Source: Mycobacterium sp. Aquia_213 (GTDB lineage Bacteria > Actinomycetota > Actinomycetes > Mycobacteriales > Mycobacteriaceae). From it: a stretch of 64,000 nt of DNA. The first letter of the stretch is position 1; each line of letters begins with the position of its first letter. The notes beneath the pieces are model-generated. The model did no database searches, was not told the DNA's origin, and worked only from the letters and a program-made list of their open reading frames with translations. Shown piece after piece: positions 7,953-15,510 of this stretch. The position numbers and the translations under genes were made by a program. Where the stretch lies: NCBI RefSeq assembly GCF_026625985.1, contig NZ_CP113116.1, forward strand, positions 1,178,001 through 1,242,000, written 5' to 3'.

Positions 7953-8906
7953 ATGTCTAACGGCAACACCGCTGCGCAGTGGGTGCCCACCGGGTCAGTC
8001 ACGGTTCGGGTGCCCGGCAAGGTCAACTTGTACCTGTCCGTCGGCGATCGCCGCGACGACGGCTATCACGAGCTGACGACGGTGTTTCAGGCCGTCTCGC
8101 TGCTCGACGAGCTGACGGTGCGCAATGCCGACGTCTTGTCGCTCGAGCTGGTCGGCGAGGGGGCCGACAAGCTGCCCACCGACGAACGCAACCTGGCCTG
8201 GCAGGCCGCCGAGCTAATGGCCGAACACGTCGGCCGCGCGCCCGACGTCTCGATCATGATCGACAAATCCATTCCGGTGGCCGGTGGTATGGCGGGTGGC
8301 AGCGCGGACGCCGCCGCGGTGCTGGTCGCGATCAATTCGCTGTGGGAACTCAACGTGCCGCGCCGCGATCTGCGCATGCTGGCCGCGCAGCTGGGCAGCG
8401 ACGTGCCGTTCGCCCTGCACGGGGGCACGGCGCTGGGCACCGGGCGGGGCGAGGAGCTGGCCACGGTGCTGTCCCGGAACACCTTCCACTGGGTGCTGGC
8501 GTTCGCTTACGGCGAGCTGCTCACCCCGGCCGTGTTCGGCGAGCTTGACCGGATCCGGGAAACCGCGGACTCGCCGCGGCTCGCCGAGCCCGGGCCGGTG
8601 CTGGCCGCGTTGGCCGCCGGCGATCCCGAGCAGCTGGCGCCGCTGCTGGGCAATGAATTGCAGGACGCGGCGGTCAGCCTCAATCCGGCGCTGCGGCGCA
8701 CGCTGCGCGCCGGCGAGGAGGCGGGTGCGCTGGCCGGCATCGTGTCCGGTTCGGGCCCGACGTGCGCGTTTCTGTGCACTTCAGCGGCCTCGGCGGTCGA
8801 TATGGGCACGCAGCTGTCCGGGGCCGGTGTGTGCCGCACGGTGCGCGTCGCGAGCGGTCCGGTGCCCGGCGCCCGCGTGGTGCCGACGCCGATGACCGAC
8901 GACTGA
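7953..8906 (+). CDS. ispE: 4-diphosphocytidyl-2-C-methyl-D-erythritol kinase
   Basis: IspE phosphorylates CDP-ME in the methylerythritol-phosphate pathway to isoprenoid precursors, which mycobacteria need for decaprenyl phosphate and menaquinone. The 317-residue GHMP kinase opens with VRVPGKVNLYLSVGDRRDDG. It carries the ATP-binding PVAGGMAGGSADAAA near residue 108 and the C-terminal VSGSGPTCAF motif. It is the third gene of the rpfB-ksgA-ispE run. All family motifs are intact and length is normal. Start ATG 7953 follows GAGGATGTCT; no better upstream start is evident. Confidence 0.96.
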   Translation: MSNGNTAAQWVPTGSVTVRVPGKVNLYLSVGDRRDDGYHELTTVFQAVSLLDELTVRNADVLSLELVGEGADKLPTDERNLAWQAAELMAEHVGRAPDVSIMIDKSIPVAGGMAGGSADAAAVLVAINSLWELNVPRRDLRMLAAQLGSDVPFALHGGTALGTGRGEELATVLSRNTFHWVLAFAYGELLTPAVFGELDRIRETADSPRLAEPGPVLAALAAGDPEQLAPLLGNELQDAAVSLNPALRRTLRAGEEAGALAGIVSGSGPTCAFLCTSAASAVDMGTQLSGAGVCRTVRVASGPVPGARVVPTPMTDD

Positions 8907-9245
8907 ACATGCTGTGAAATCCGACTCAAATTGCCGAAATGGTGGGTTGTTACTTAAGAGGAGTTTAAGATAACTCGCGGTGACGACTATCGAGCAACTC
9001 GAGCATTCGGTCCGGCCGTCCGCCGGCAGTCGCGGTGGACGGCTTCTTGATCGACGCTGGCCGGGCTTACCGGTTCGGAGTCGTCGTGCCGATCGGGCAA
9101 CCGGACACGGGGTTGCTGATCAATCACTATTCCGAGATCTAACCGCTTCCCAACTGTGCTCGCGCGCCTGCTGCAAAGTGTTGCCCGGCGAGCGGAACAT
9201 GAAAATCCGGGTCTTGGGGATAACGCCGGAACCTAGGAGGTTTGC
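8907..9245 (+). other. Intergenic region with a promoter and a possibly frameshifted small gene before pks16
   Basis: TAAGAT at 8966-8971 looks like a -10 box and would start transcription close to GTG 8980, compatible with a leaderless small protein opening VTTIEQLEHSVRPSA. That frame continues as low-quality sequence to 9249. In another frame, 9035-9142 encodes a more protein-like stretch ending FGVVVPIGQPDTGLLINHY plus three residues. One indel near 9030 would join the two into a peptide of about 50 residues. M. tuberculosis has an uncharacterised gene (Rv1012) between ispE and pks16, so this may be a decayed counterpart. A CTTAA-N7-TTAAG-type repeat surrounds GAGGAG at 8953-8969. No function can be given. 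Confidence 0.35.
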
Positions 9246-10883
9246 GTGAGCAGGTTTACCGAGAAGATGGTCCACAATGCCCACATTTCGAAGAAGGGCA
9301 TGGTCACCGGTGATCCCCACGCACCTGTCCGGCACACCTGGGGCGAGGTCCACGAGCGCGCTCGCTGCATCGCGGGCGGCCTGGCCGCCGCCGGTATCGG
9401 GCTCGGCGACGCCGTCGGTGTGCTGGCCGGCTTCCCGGTAGAGATCGCCCCGACGGCGCAGGGCCTGTGGCTGCGCGGGGCCAGCCTGACCATGCTGCAC
9501 CAGCCCACCCCACGCACCGACCTGGCCGTGTGGGCCGAGGACACCATGAACGTCATCGGCATGATCGAGGCCAAGGTCGTCATCGTCTCCGAGCCCTTCC
9601 TGGTCGCCATCCCGGTGCTGGAAGAAAAGGGCATCAAAGTCCTCACCGTCGCCGACCTGCTGGCGTCGGAACCGATCGACCCCGTCGAGGTCGGCGAGGA
9701 CGACCTGGCGCTGATGCAGCTGACGTCCGGCTCGACCGGCTCGCCGAAGGCCGTCCAGATCACCCATCGCAACATCTACTCCAACGCCGAGGCCATGTTC
9801 ATCGGCGCCCAGTACGACATCGACAAAGACGTGATGGTCAGCTGGCTGCCCTGCTTCCACGACATGGGCATGGTCGGCTTCCTCACCATCCCGATGTATT
9901 TCGGCGCCGAGCTGGTCAAGGTCACGCCGATGGACTTCCTGCGCGACGCGCTGCTGTGGGCCAAGCTGATCGACAAGTACAAGGGCACCATGACCGCGGC
10001 GCCCAACTTCGCGTATGCGCTGCTGGCCAAGCGGTTGCGCCGCAACGCCAAGCCCGGCGACTTCGACCTGTCGACCCTGCGCTTCGCGCTGTCCGGCGCC
10101 GAGCCGGTCGAGCCCGCCGACGTCGAGGACCTGCTCGACGCGGGCAAGCCGTTCGGCCTGCGGTCCTCGGCGATCCTGCCGGCTTACGGCATGGCCGAGA
10201 CGACGCTGGCCGTGTCGTTCTCGGAGTGCAACGCCGGGCTCGTCGTCGACGAGGTGGACGCCGACCTGCTGGCCGCGCTGCGCCGGGCCGTGCCCGCGAC
10301 CAAGGGCAACACCCGCCGGCTGGCCACGCTCGGCCCGCTGCTGAAGGACCTCGAGGCCCGCATCATCGACGAGCAGGGCAACGTGATGGCCCCGCGCGGT
10401 GTCGGCGTGATCGAGCTGCGCGGCGAGTCGCTGACGCCCGGCTACCTGACGATGGGTGGCTTCATCTCGGCCCAGGACGAGCACGGCTGGTACGACACCG
10501 GCGACCTCGGCTACATAGACGAGAACGGCCACATCGTGGTCTGCGGCCGCGTCAAGGACGTCATCATCATGGCCGGCCGCAACATCTACCCGACCGACAT
10601 CGAGCGGGCTGCCTGCCGCGTCGACGGTGTTCGCCCCGGCTGCGCGGTGGCGGTCCGCCTGGACGCCGGCCACTCGCGCGAGACGTTCGCGGTCGCGGTC
10701 GAGTCCAACGCCTTCCAGGACCCGGCCGAGGTGCGCCGGATGGAACACGAGGTCGCCCGCGAGGTGCTCAAAGAGGTCGACATGCGTCCCCGCAACGTCG
10801 TGGTGCTCGGTCCCGGGACCATTCCGAAGACGCCGTCGGGCAAGCTGCGCCGGTCCAACTCGGTCACCCTGGTCACCAGGTAG
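9246..10883 (+). CDS. pks16: Fatty-acyl-AMP ligase / acyl-CoA synthetase-like protein Pks16
   Basis: This 545-residue ANL-superfamily adenylating enzyme activates carboxylic acids, probably fatty acids, with ATP. The phosphate-binding motif LMQLTSGSTGSPKAVQITHR is near residue 165, YGMAETTLAVSF near 320, and the C-terminal GRVKDVIIMAGRNIYP hinge near 440. Despite the historical name it is not a polyketide synthase. GTG 9246 is preceded by AGGAGG at the ideal distance. It sits between ispE and the convergent pth, as in M. tuberculosis Rv1013. Only 4 bases separate its stop from that of pth. The physiological substrate is not evident. Confidence 0.92.
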   Translation: MSRFTEKMVHNAHISKKGMVTGDPHAPVRHTWGEVHERARCIAGGLAAAGIGLGDAVGVLAGFPVEIAPTAQGLWLRGASLTMLHQPTPRTDLAVWAEDTMNVIGMIEAKVVIVSEPFLVAIPVLEEKGIKVLTVADLLASEPIDPVEVGEDDLALMQLTSGSTGSPKAVQITHRNIYSNAEAMFIGAQYDIDKDVMVSWLPCFHDMGMVGFLTIPMYFGAELVKVTPMDFLRDALLWAKLIDKYKGTMTAAPNFAYALLAKRLRRNAKPGDFDLSTLRFALSGAEPVEPADVEDLLDAGKPFGLRSSAILPAYGMAETTLAVSFSECNAGLVVDEVDADLLAALRRAVPATKGNTRRLATLGPLLKDLEARIIDEQGNVMAPRGVGVIELRGESLTPGYLTMGGFISAQDEHGWYDTGDLGYIDENGHIVVCGRVKDVIIMAGRNIYPTDIERAACRVDGVRPGCAVAVRLDAGHSRETFAVAVESNAFQDPAEVRRMEHEVAREVLKEVDMRPRNVVVLGPGTIPKTPSGKLRRSNSVTLVTR

Positions 10884-10887
10884 CGCA

Positions 10888-11463
10888 CTACCAGGCGTGC
10901 ACGCGGTTCTGCGCGGGCTCTAGCCCCAGTTCGATCAGCAATTCGGTGGCGTCGGCCGCCTGCTCGCAGATCGTGGGAACCTCGGGCCGCTCGGCGGCGG
11001 TGAACGTCTCCAGCACGAACGCCGCCGGGTCTTTACGTCCGGGCGGACGCCCGATCCCGATGCGCACCCGCTGAAAATCCTTGGTGCCCAGCGCTGAGGC
11101 CACCGAACGCAGCCCGTTGTGGCCGCCTTCGCCGCCGCCGATCTTGAGCCGGATGCGACCGAAGTCGAGGTCAAGTTCATCGTGGATGACGATGATGTCG
11201 GCCGGCGCCACGGAGTAGAACTTGGCCAGCGGGCCGACCTGGCGGCCGGACTCGTTCATGTAGCAGCGCGGCTTGGCCACCAGCACCGAGTGCCCGGCGA
11301 GCCGGCCGCTGACCACTTCGGCGCCGGAGCGCTTGTGCACCTTGAACTTTGAGCCCAGTCGGGCGGCGAGCAGGTCGGCAACCAGGAACCCGAGGTTGTG
11401 CCGGGTACGGGCGTAGTTGTCTCCGGGATTGCCCAGGCCGACCACCAGGAGCGGTTCGGCCAT
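10888..11463 (-). CDS. pth: Peptidyl-tRNA hydrolase
   Basis: Pth cleaves the ester bond of peptidyl-tRNAs released from stalled ribosomes and recycles tRNA. The 191-residue protein starts MAEPLLVVGLGNPGDNYART and contains the catalytic His region RHNLGF. The conserved KPRCYMNESGRQV and VIHDELDLDFGRIRLKIGGG-type stretches are intact. It lies 12 bases downstream of rplY on the same strand, a common actinobacterial pairing of two translation genes. Its stop faces the stop of pks16. Length and motifs are standard. Confidence 0.97.
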   Translation of the reverse strand: MAEPLLVVGLGNPGDNYARTRHNLGFLVADLLAARLGSKFKVHKRSGAEVVSGRLAGHSVLVAKPRCYMNESGRQVGPLAKFYSVAPADIIVIHDELDLDFGRIRLKIGGGEGGHNGLRSVASALGTKDFQRVRIGIGRPPGRKDPAAFVLETFTAAERPEVPTICEQAADATELLIELGLEPAQNRVHAW

Positions 11464-11475
11464 GTCGGCGGCCGC

Positions 11476-12135
11476 CTACTCGGACTCTTCTTCGGAGGCC
11501 TCGGCTTCGCCGGCCTCGTCCTCGGCGGCTTCGGCGGCTTCGCCGGTCTCGCCCGCGCCCTCTTCCTCGAGGTCTTGGGCGGTGGGTGCGTTCACCACGT
11601 TGACGACGAGCATCTCGGGGTCGGAAATCAGGTTGACGCCCGACGGCAGCGTGATCTGTCCGGCGGTGAACTGAGTGCCGGGCGCGGCACCCTCGACCGA
11701 CACGGTCAACTGCTCGGGAATCGACAGGGCCTCGGCCTCGATCTCGATGGTGCTGGTCTCCTGGGTGACCAGGGTGTCTGGCCCGGCCTCGCCCTCGATC
11801 ACGACGGTGACCTCGACGTTGACCTTCTCGCCGCGACGCACGACCAGCAGGTCGGCGTGCTGAATGGTGCGGCGGATCGGGTGGATGTCGAGCACTTTGG
11901 TCAGCGCGAACTGCTCTTTGCCGGCGATATCCAGGGTCAGCACCGCGTTGGTGCCGGAGTGGCGCAGCACCGCCGCGAAGTCGCGCCCGGGCAGCTCGAG
12001 GTGCTGCGGGTCGGCGCCGTGACCGTACAGGACGGCGGGAATCTTGCCGTCGCGGCGGGCGCGCCGGGACGCGCCCTTGCCGGTCTCGGCTCGTACCGTG
12101 GCGGTGATTTGGTTGGCTGCAGATTTTTTAGCCAT
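11476..12135 (-). CDS. rplY: 50S ribosomal protein L25 (general stress protein Ctc form)
   Basis: L25/Ctc binds 5S rRNA in the large subunit. The 219-residue protein has the N-terminal L25 domain (ITATVRAETGKGASRRARR, then IPAVLYGHGADPQHLEL) and the C-terminal TL5/Ctc beta domain. It ends in a Glu/Ala-rich acidic tail from about residue 190, as in other mycobacterial L25 proteins. The acidic tail is low complexity and probably disordered. It is followed by pth at 12 bases, suggesting cotranscription. The ATG is preceded by AGGAGCGACACG, a good ribosome-binding site. Confidence 0.96.
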   Translation of the reverse strand: MAKKSAANQITATVRAETGKGASRRARRDGKIPAVLYGHGADPQHLELPGRDFAAVLRHSGTNAVLTLDIAGKEQFALTKVLDIHPIRRTIQHADLLVVRRGEKVNVEVTVVIEGEAGPDTLVTQETSTIEIEAEALSIPEQLTVSVEGAAPGTQFTAGQITLPSGVNLISDPEMLVVNVVNAPTAQDLEEEGAGETGEAAEAAEDEAGEAEASEEESE

Positions 12136-12487
12136 CGTGTCGCTCCTGTGTGCTCGTTACCCAAGTGTGAAGGCACGGCCAGGATCGCGACATTATGTCG
12201 GTCTCCGTCGATAACGGTGCTGGCTAGCCGCCTACCACCCTCGCCGTGACGCCCGGCAAGGTTAGCGCATCGGCACCTCAGAGCGGAAATTTGGAACCTC
12301 TCGCGGCTGGCGACCGTCACATCAGCCCCAGGGCCCTCTCGCCCGGGAACAGTCGATGTGCCCGCCTCCCAGCGACAAACCGAGTGACGCTGCAGCGGAA
12401 GCCCGTTGTCGCTCAGAGGCGGGCAAAACGTCACGCGATTCCAGATGAGGCGGGTGTGGCAGGTGGCCGCGTTGGTGCGGACTGGCC
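12136..12487. other. Intergenic region between rplY and the SDR gene
   Basis: About 350 bases hold the rplY promoter region and a 19-base direct repeat, described separately. The gene order pth-rplY-lpqT is interrupted here relative to M. tuberculosis by the SDR gene. Beyond the repeat I see no protein-like frame and no clear terminator. Confidence 0.4.
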
Positions 12488-12504
12488 TCAGAGCGGAAAT
12501 TTGG
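12276..12504. repeat. 19-base direct repeat flanking the 3' end of the SDR gene
   Basis: The sequence CCTCAGAGCGGAAATTTGG occurs identically at 12276-12294 and 12486-12504, 210 bases apart. The right copy contains the SDR stop codon and its last residues (KFPL). The left copy is non-coding. This looks like a duplicated gene end left by a local duplication, deletion or insertion event. Confidence 0.75.
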
Positions 12505-13357
12505 TGCCGGTGAGCTGCTCGGACAGGTCCCAGAGCGCGGTCGCGGTGGTCGGATCTTGCGCGTGCCGACTGCGGCTGACGGGTTGGGTTCGACCGATCC
12601 AGCCGAATTTCGGGCCGATGAACGTGTCGCCGGGCAGGTCCTGGGATGCGGCGTAGAGCGTTTGCTGGGCGCCGAAATCGGCGCTGGTGCCAACCACCCG
12701 GGTGGCGGCCAACATCAGCGCGTCGCCCAGCTTGCGGCCGGTGGCGCCTTGCAGGTTGGTGTGCGAGTAGCCGGGATGGGCCGCCACCGCACGCAGCGGT
12801 GAACCGGCCAACTTCAGGCGGCGCTGCAGCTCGCTGGTGAACAGCAGGTTGGCCAGCTTCGACTGGCTGTAGGCCAGCCAGGCCGAATACCGCTTGTTCT
12901 TCCAGTTGATGTCGTCGAAGTCGATCCGGCCGGGCCAGTGCGCCATCGACGACAGCGTCACCACCCGGTCGGTGAGCTTGGGGAGCAACAGGTTGGTCAG
13001 CGCGAAATGACCGAAGTGGTTGGTGCCCATCTGGCTCTCGAAGCCGTCGGCGGTCAGTGCGAACGGGGCGGCCATGATGCCGGCGTTGTTGATCAGCAGG
13101 TCGGCGCCGGCGATGCCGTCGGCGAATCGGTGTATCGACGCCAGGTCCTGTAGATCCAGCTGGCGCACCTTGACGTCGCCGGTCATGGAAGCGGCGGCGT
13201 CCTCGCCCTTGCTCGGGGTGCGCACGGCCAGGATGACTTGGGCGCCGGCGCGGGCCAGCTCGCGGGCGGTGATCGCACCCAGCCCGCTGTTGGCGCCGGT
13301 GATGATCGCGGTGCGCCCGGCGAATGACGGTAGATCGGCGGCGGTCCAGTCGGTCAT
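12488..13357 (-). CDS. Short-chain dehydrogenase/reductase
   Basis: The product is an NAD(P)-dependent oxidoreductase of about 289 residues, starting MTDWTAADLPSFAGRTAIIT. It shows the Rossmann motif TGANSGLG near residue 20, LINNAGI near 90, and the catalytic YSQSK with an upstream Ser (TLSSMAHW). It belongs to the atypical or retinol-dehydrogenase-like SDR group common in mycobacteria; the substrate is unknown. ATG 13357 is chosen because the family alignment begins here, although an ATG lies 12 codons upstream. In M. tuberculosis I recall no SDR between rplY and lpqT, so it is probably a lineage-specific insertion or retention. Part of its 3' end is duplicated downstream. Confidence 0.88.
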   Translation of the reverse strand: MTDWTAADLPSFAGRTAIITGANSGLGAITARELARAGAQVILAVRTPSKGEDAAASMTGDVKVRQLDLQDLASIHRFADGIAGADLLINNAGIMAAPFALTADGFESQMGTNHFGHFALTNLLLPKLTDRVVTLSSMAHWPGRIDFDDINWKNKRYSAWLAYSQSKLANLLFTSELQRRLKLAGSPLRAVAAHPGYSHTNLQGATGRKLGDALMLAATRVVGTSADFGAQQTLYAASQDLPGDTFIGPKFGWIGRTQPVSRSRHAQDPTTATALWDLSEQLTGTKFPL

Positions 13358-13411
13358 GGCTGATAACCCTAGCCAACTGTCGCGCCGTCTCAATCAGGCC
13401 GCCACGCCTGA

Positions 13412-14062
13412 TTACTTCGCCGCGACGACGAATCCGTGGATGATCGTGTCGACGTCGGTCGACTGTGCGGCGGCCTGGTCGGCCAGGCCGGTGATGGTCA
13501 ACTGAACGAAGTAGCGCTGCTTGGCCGGCGGCGACCCGGTCGGCAGCACGATCCGGTTCCAGCTGTGCAGCCGGGTGCCGTTCTCGCTGTTGTAGCTGCC
13601 CTGGATCATCGACGAGGGGAACCCGTTGTACGGCGCCATCGAGGCGTCCAATTGCTTGAAGTTCTCGAACAATTGGGCATCGTCGTTGCCATGCTTGATG
13701 ACTTGCGCCGGGTCGAAGTCGCCGCTGAGGGCGAACACCACGAGCCGCGCGGTCGGGTACTTCTTGTCCTTGGCCAGTATTACGGTCTCCGGCGCGATAT
13801 GCGGATCGGTGAACGGCGCCCAGCCCGGCGGCGTCGGTATCGACACCTTCAGATCGGTCAGCGCGCTGGGCGCCACCTGGTGCCCGGTCACGCCGATGCT
13901 GTTCAGGTACTGCGACAGGGGGACAGGCTTCTCGACCGTCGTAGCGGCCGTGGTCGTAGAACTCGTCGTCCAGACCGACTGGTAATCAGGAGTTTTGGGT
14001 CCACAAGCAGTCGCGCACACCATCGACACGGCGATCGCGACAGCGGCTGCGAGCCGTCTCAC
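13412..14062 (-). CDS. lpqT: Probable lipoprotein LpqT
   Basis: The 216-residue protein has an N-terminal signal (RRLAAAVAIAVSMVCATAC) with a lipobox-like ATAC, so it should be lipidated and anchored outside the membrane. A Ser/Thr-rich linker (TTSSTTTAATT) follows, then one folded domain matching the LpqN/LpqT family, with PTPPGW and VVFALSGDFDP. GTG 14062 overlaps the TGA of arsC (GTGA), so it is translationally coupled to arsC; longer N-termini lack a signal peptide. Position and length agree with M. tuberculosis Rv1016c. LpqN/LpqT proteins have been linked to envelope biogenesis, but the exact role is unknown. Confidence 0.88.
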   Translation of the reverse strand: MRRLAAAVAIAVSMVCATACGPKTPDYQSVWTTSSTTTAATTVEKPVPLSQYLNSIGVTGHQVAPSALTDLKVSIPTPPGWAPFTDPHIAPETVILAKDKKYPTARLVVFALSGDFDPAQVIKHGNDDAQLFENFKQLDASMAPYNGFPSSMIQGSYNSENGTRLHSWNRIVLPTGSPPAKQRYFVQLTITGLADQAAAQSTDVDTIIHGFVVAAK

Positions 14063-14427
14063 AGAATCTCGTGGACCGCGTCGATCGGACGGGCCAGCCG
14101 GGTGCCCTTCGCCGTGACGACGAACGGGCGCTCGATCAGAATCGGATGCTCGGCCATCGCGTCGAGCTGGGGGCACCTCCCGCTTGCGGGGGATTGATCA
14201 TCCGACGCGTCGGCCAGTTTGAGTTCGGTATACAGCGATTCACGCTTACGTACCGCGGTGCGCACATCGATACCTGCGTCGCGGATCATCTTCACCAGCT
14301 CGGCGCGCGCCGGCGGAGTCTTCAGGTACTGGATTACGGTGGGCTCTAAACCGTTGTCCCGCAACATATCCAACGTCTTGCGGGAGGTGCTGCACTTGGG
14401 GTTGTGGTAGATGACAGCTTCGGCCAT
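14059..14427 (-). CDS. arsC: ArsC/Spx-family arsenate reductase-like protein
   Basis: ArsC-type proteins reduce arsenate using a thioredoxin-fold Cys. This 122-residue protein begins MAEAVIYHNPKCSTSRKTLD with the catalytic Cys at about residue 12, and ends with ILIERPFVVTAKGTRLARP, typical of the family. Between the family segments ESLYTEL and AMAEHPILIERP there is a foreign-looking DQSPASGRCPQ insert. It is encoded by a GC-rich palindromic repeat that keeps the frame. No arsenic resistance genes are adjacent, so the actual role is uncertain. It is 0 bases from prsA and overlaps lpqT. Confidence 0.85.
   Translation of the reverse strand: MAEAVIYHNPKCSTSRKTLDMLRDNGLEPTVIQYLKTPPARAELVKMIRDAGIDVRTAVRKRESLYTELKLADASDDQSPASGRCPQLDAMAEHPILIERPFVVTAKGTRLARPIDAVHEIL
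14171..14195 (-). repeat. Small palindromic repeat inserted in arsC
   Basis: GGGCACCTCCCGCTTGCGGG is followed by further G residues. The core CCCGC-TT-GCGGG forms a hairpin. It resembles a short dispersed GC-rich repeat I have seen in mycobacterial intergenic DNA. Here it lies inside a coding frame and adds residues absent from typical ArsC proteins. Confidence 0.5.
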
Positions 14428-15408
14428 CTAGGCGTCTCCATCGAATAGCCCTGTGACAGAGCCATTTTCGAAGACGGCGCGAATTGTGCTGGCCAGCAAC
14501 GGCGCGATCGACAACACCGTGAGCTGAGGGAAGCGCTTCTCCTCGCCGATCGGCAGCGTGTTCGTGACGATCACCTCTCGCGCGCCACAGTTGGCCAGCC
14601 GCTCGGCGGCCGGCTCCGACAGCACACCGTGGGTCGCCGCGACGATCACGTCGGTCGCTCCATCTTGGAGCAGGAGCTTGACCGCGCCGGCAATCGTGCC
14701 GCCGGTGTCGATCATGTCGTCGATCAGCACGCAGGTGCGGCCCTCGACCTCACCGACGACGCGATTGGAGACGACCTGGTTGGGCACCCGCGGGTCCCGG
14801 GTCTTGTGAATGAAGGCCAGCGGGACGCCGCCCAACGAGTCGGCCCACTTCTCGGCGATGCGCACCCGGCCGGAGTCGGGGGAGACCACGACCATGTTGC
14901 CGTCGGGGTAGTTGTCCTTGATGTAGGTGGTCAGCAGGGTCTGGCCGCGCATGTGGTCGACGGGCCCGTCGAAGAAACCCTGGATCTGGTCGGTGTGCAG
15001 GTCGACGGTCACGATCCGGTCGGCCCCCGCGGTCTTGAGCAGGTCGGCGACCAGCCGGGCCGAGATCGGCTCGCGGCCCCGATGCTTCTTGTCCTGGCGC
15101 GCGTAGGGATAGAACGGCATGACGGCGGTGATCCGTTTGGCGCTGCCTCGCTTGAGCGCGTCGATCATGATCAGCTGTTCCATCAGCCAGTTGTTCACCG
15201 GCGCCGGATTCGATTGCAGGACGAAGGCGTCGCACCCGCGCACCGACTCGTGGAAGCGCACGAAGATCTCGCCGTTGGCGAACTCGCGCGCGGTCTGCGC
15301 GGTGACGTGAACGTCGAGTTCCTTGGCGACCTGCTCGGCCAGCTCGGGATGCGCCCGGCCGGAGAACAGCATCAGATTTTTGCGATTATCGGTCCAGTCG
15401 TGGCTCAC
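14428..15408 (-). CDS. prsA: Ribose-phosphate pyrophosphokinase
   Basis: PrsA makes PRPP from ribose-5-phosphate and ATP. It feeds nucleotide, His and Trp synthesis and, in mycobacteria, the decaprenylphosphoryl-arabinose precursor. The 326-residue protein starts MSHDWTDNRKNLMLFSGRAH. It contains the FANGEIFVRFHESVRG region, the catalytic FYPYARQDKKHRGREPIS flexible loop near residue 108, and the PRPP-binding VLIDDMIDTGGTIAGA near 233. It follows glmU by about 100 bases on the same strand, the usual actinobacterial pairing. All motifs are intact. Confidence 0.97.
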   Translation of the reverse strand: MSHDWTDNRKNLMLFSGRAHPELAEQVAKELDVHVTAQTAREFANGEIFVRFHESVRGCDAFVLQSNPAPVNNWLMEQLIMIDALKRGSAKRITAVMPFYPYARQDKKHRGREPISARLVADLLKTAGADRIVTVDLHTDQIQGFFDGPVDHMRGQTLLTTYIKDNYPDGNMVVVSPDSGRVRIAEKWADSLGGVPLAFIHKTRDPRVPNQVVSNRVVGEVEGRTCVLIDDMIDTGGTIAGAVKLLLQDGATDVIVAATHGVLSEPAAERLANCGAREVIVTNTLPIGEEKRFPQLTVLSIAPLLASTIRAVFENGSVTGLFDGDA

Positions 15409-15510
15409 CGTGCTGCCCCCGCCGTATCGGGATCGAAATGGAAGTGCTCATCGTACGTAGCGAATCGTACGGAACGATGGCCGGGTTGCCAGACACCAAA
15501 TTCATGGTGT

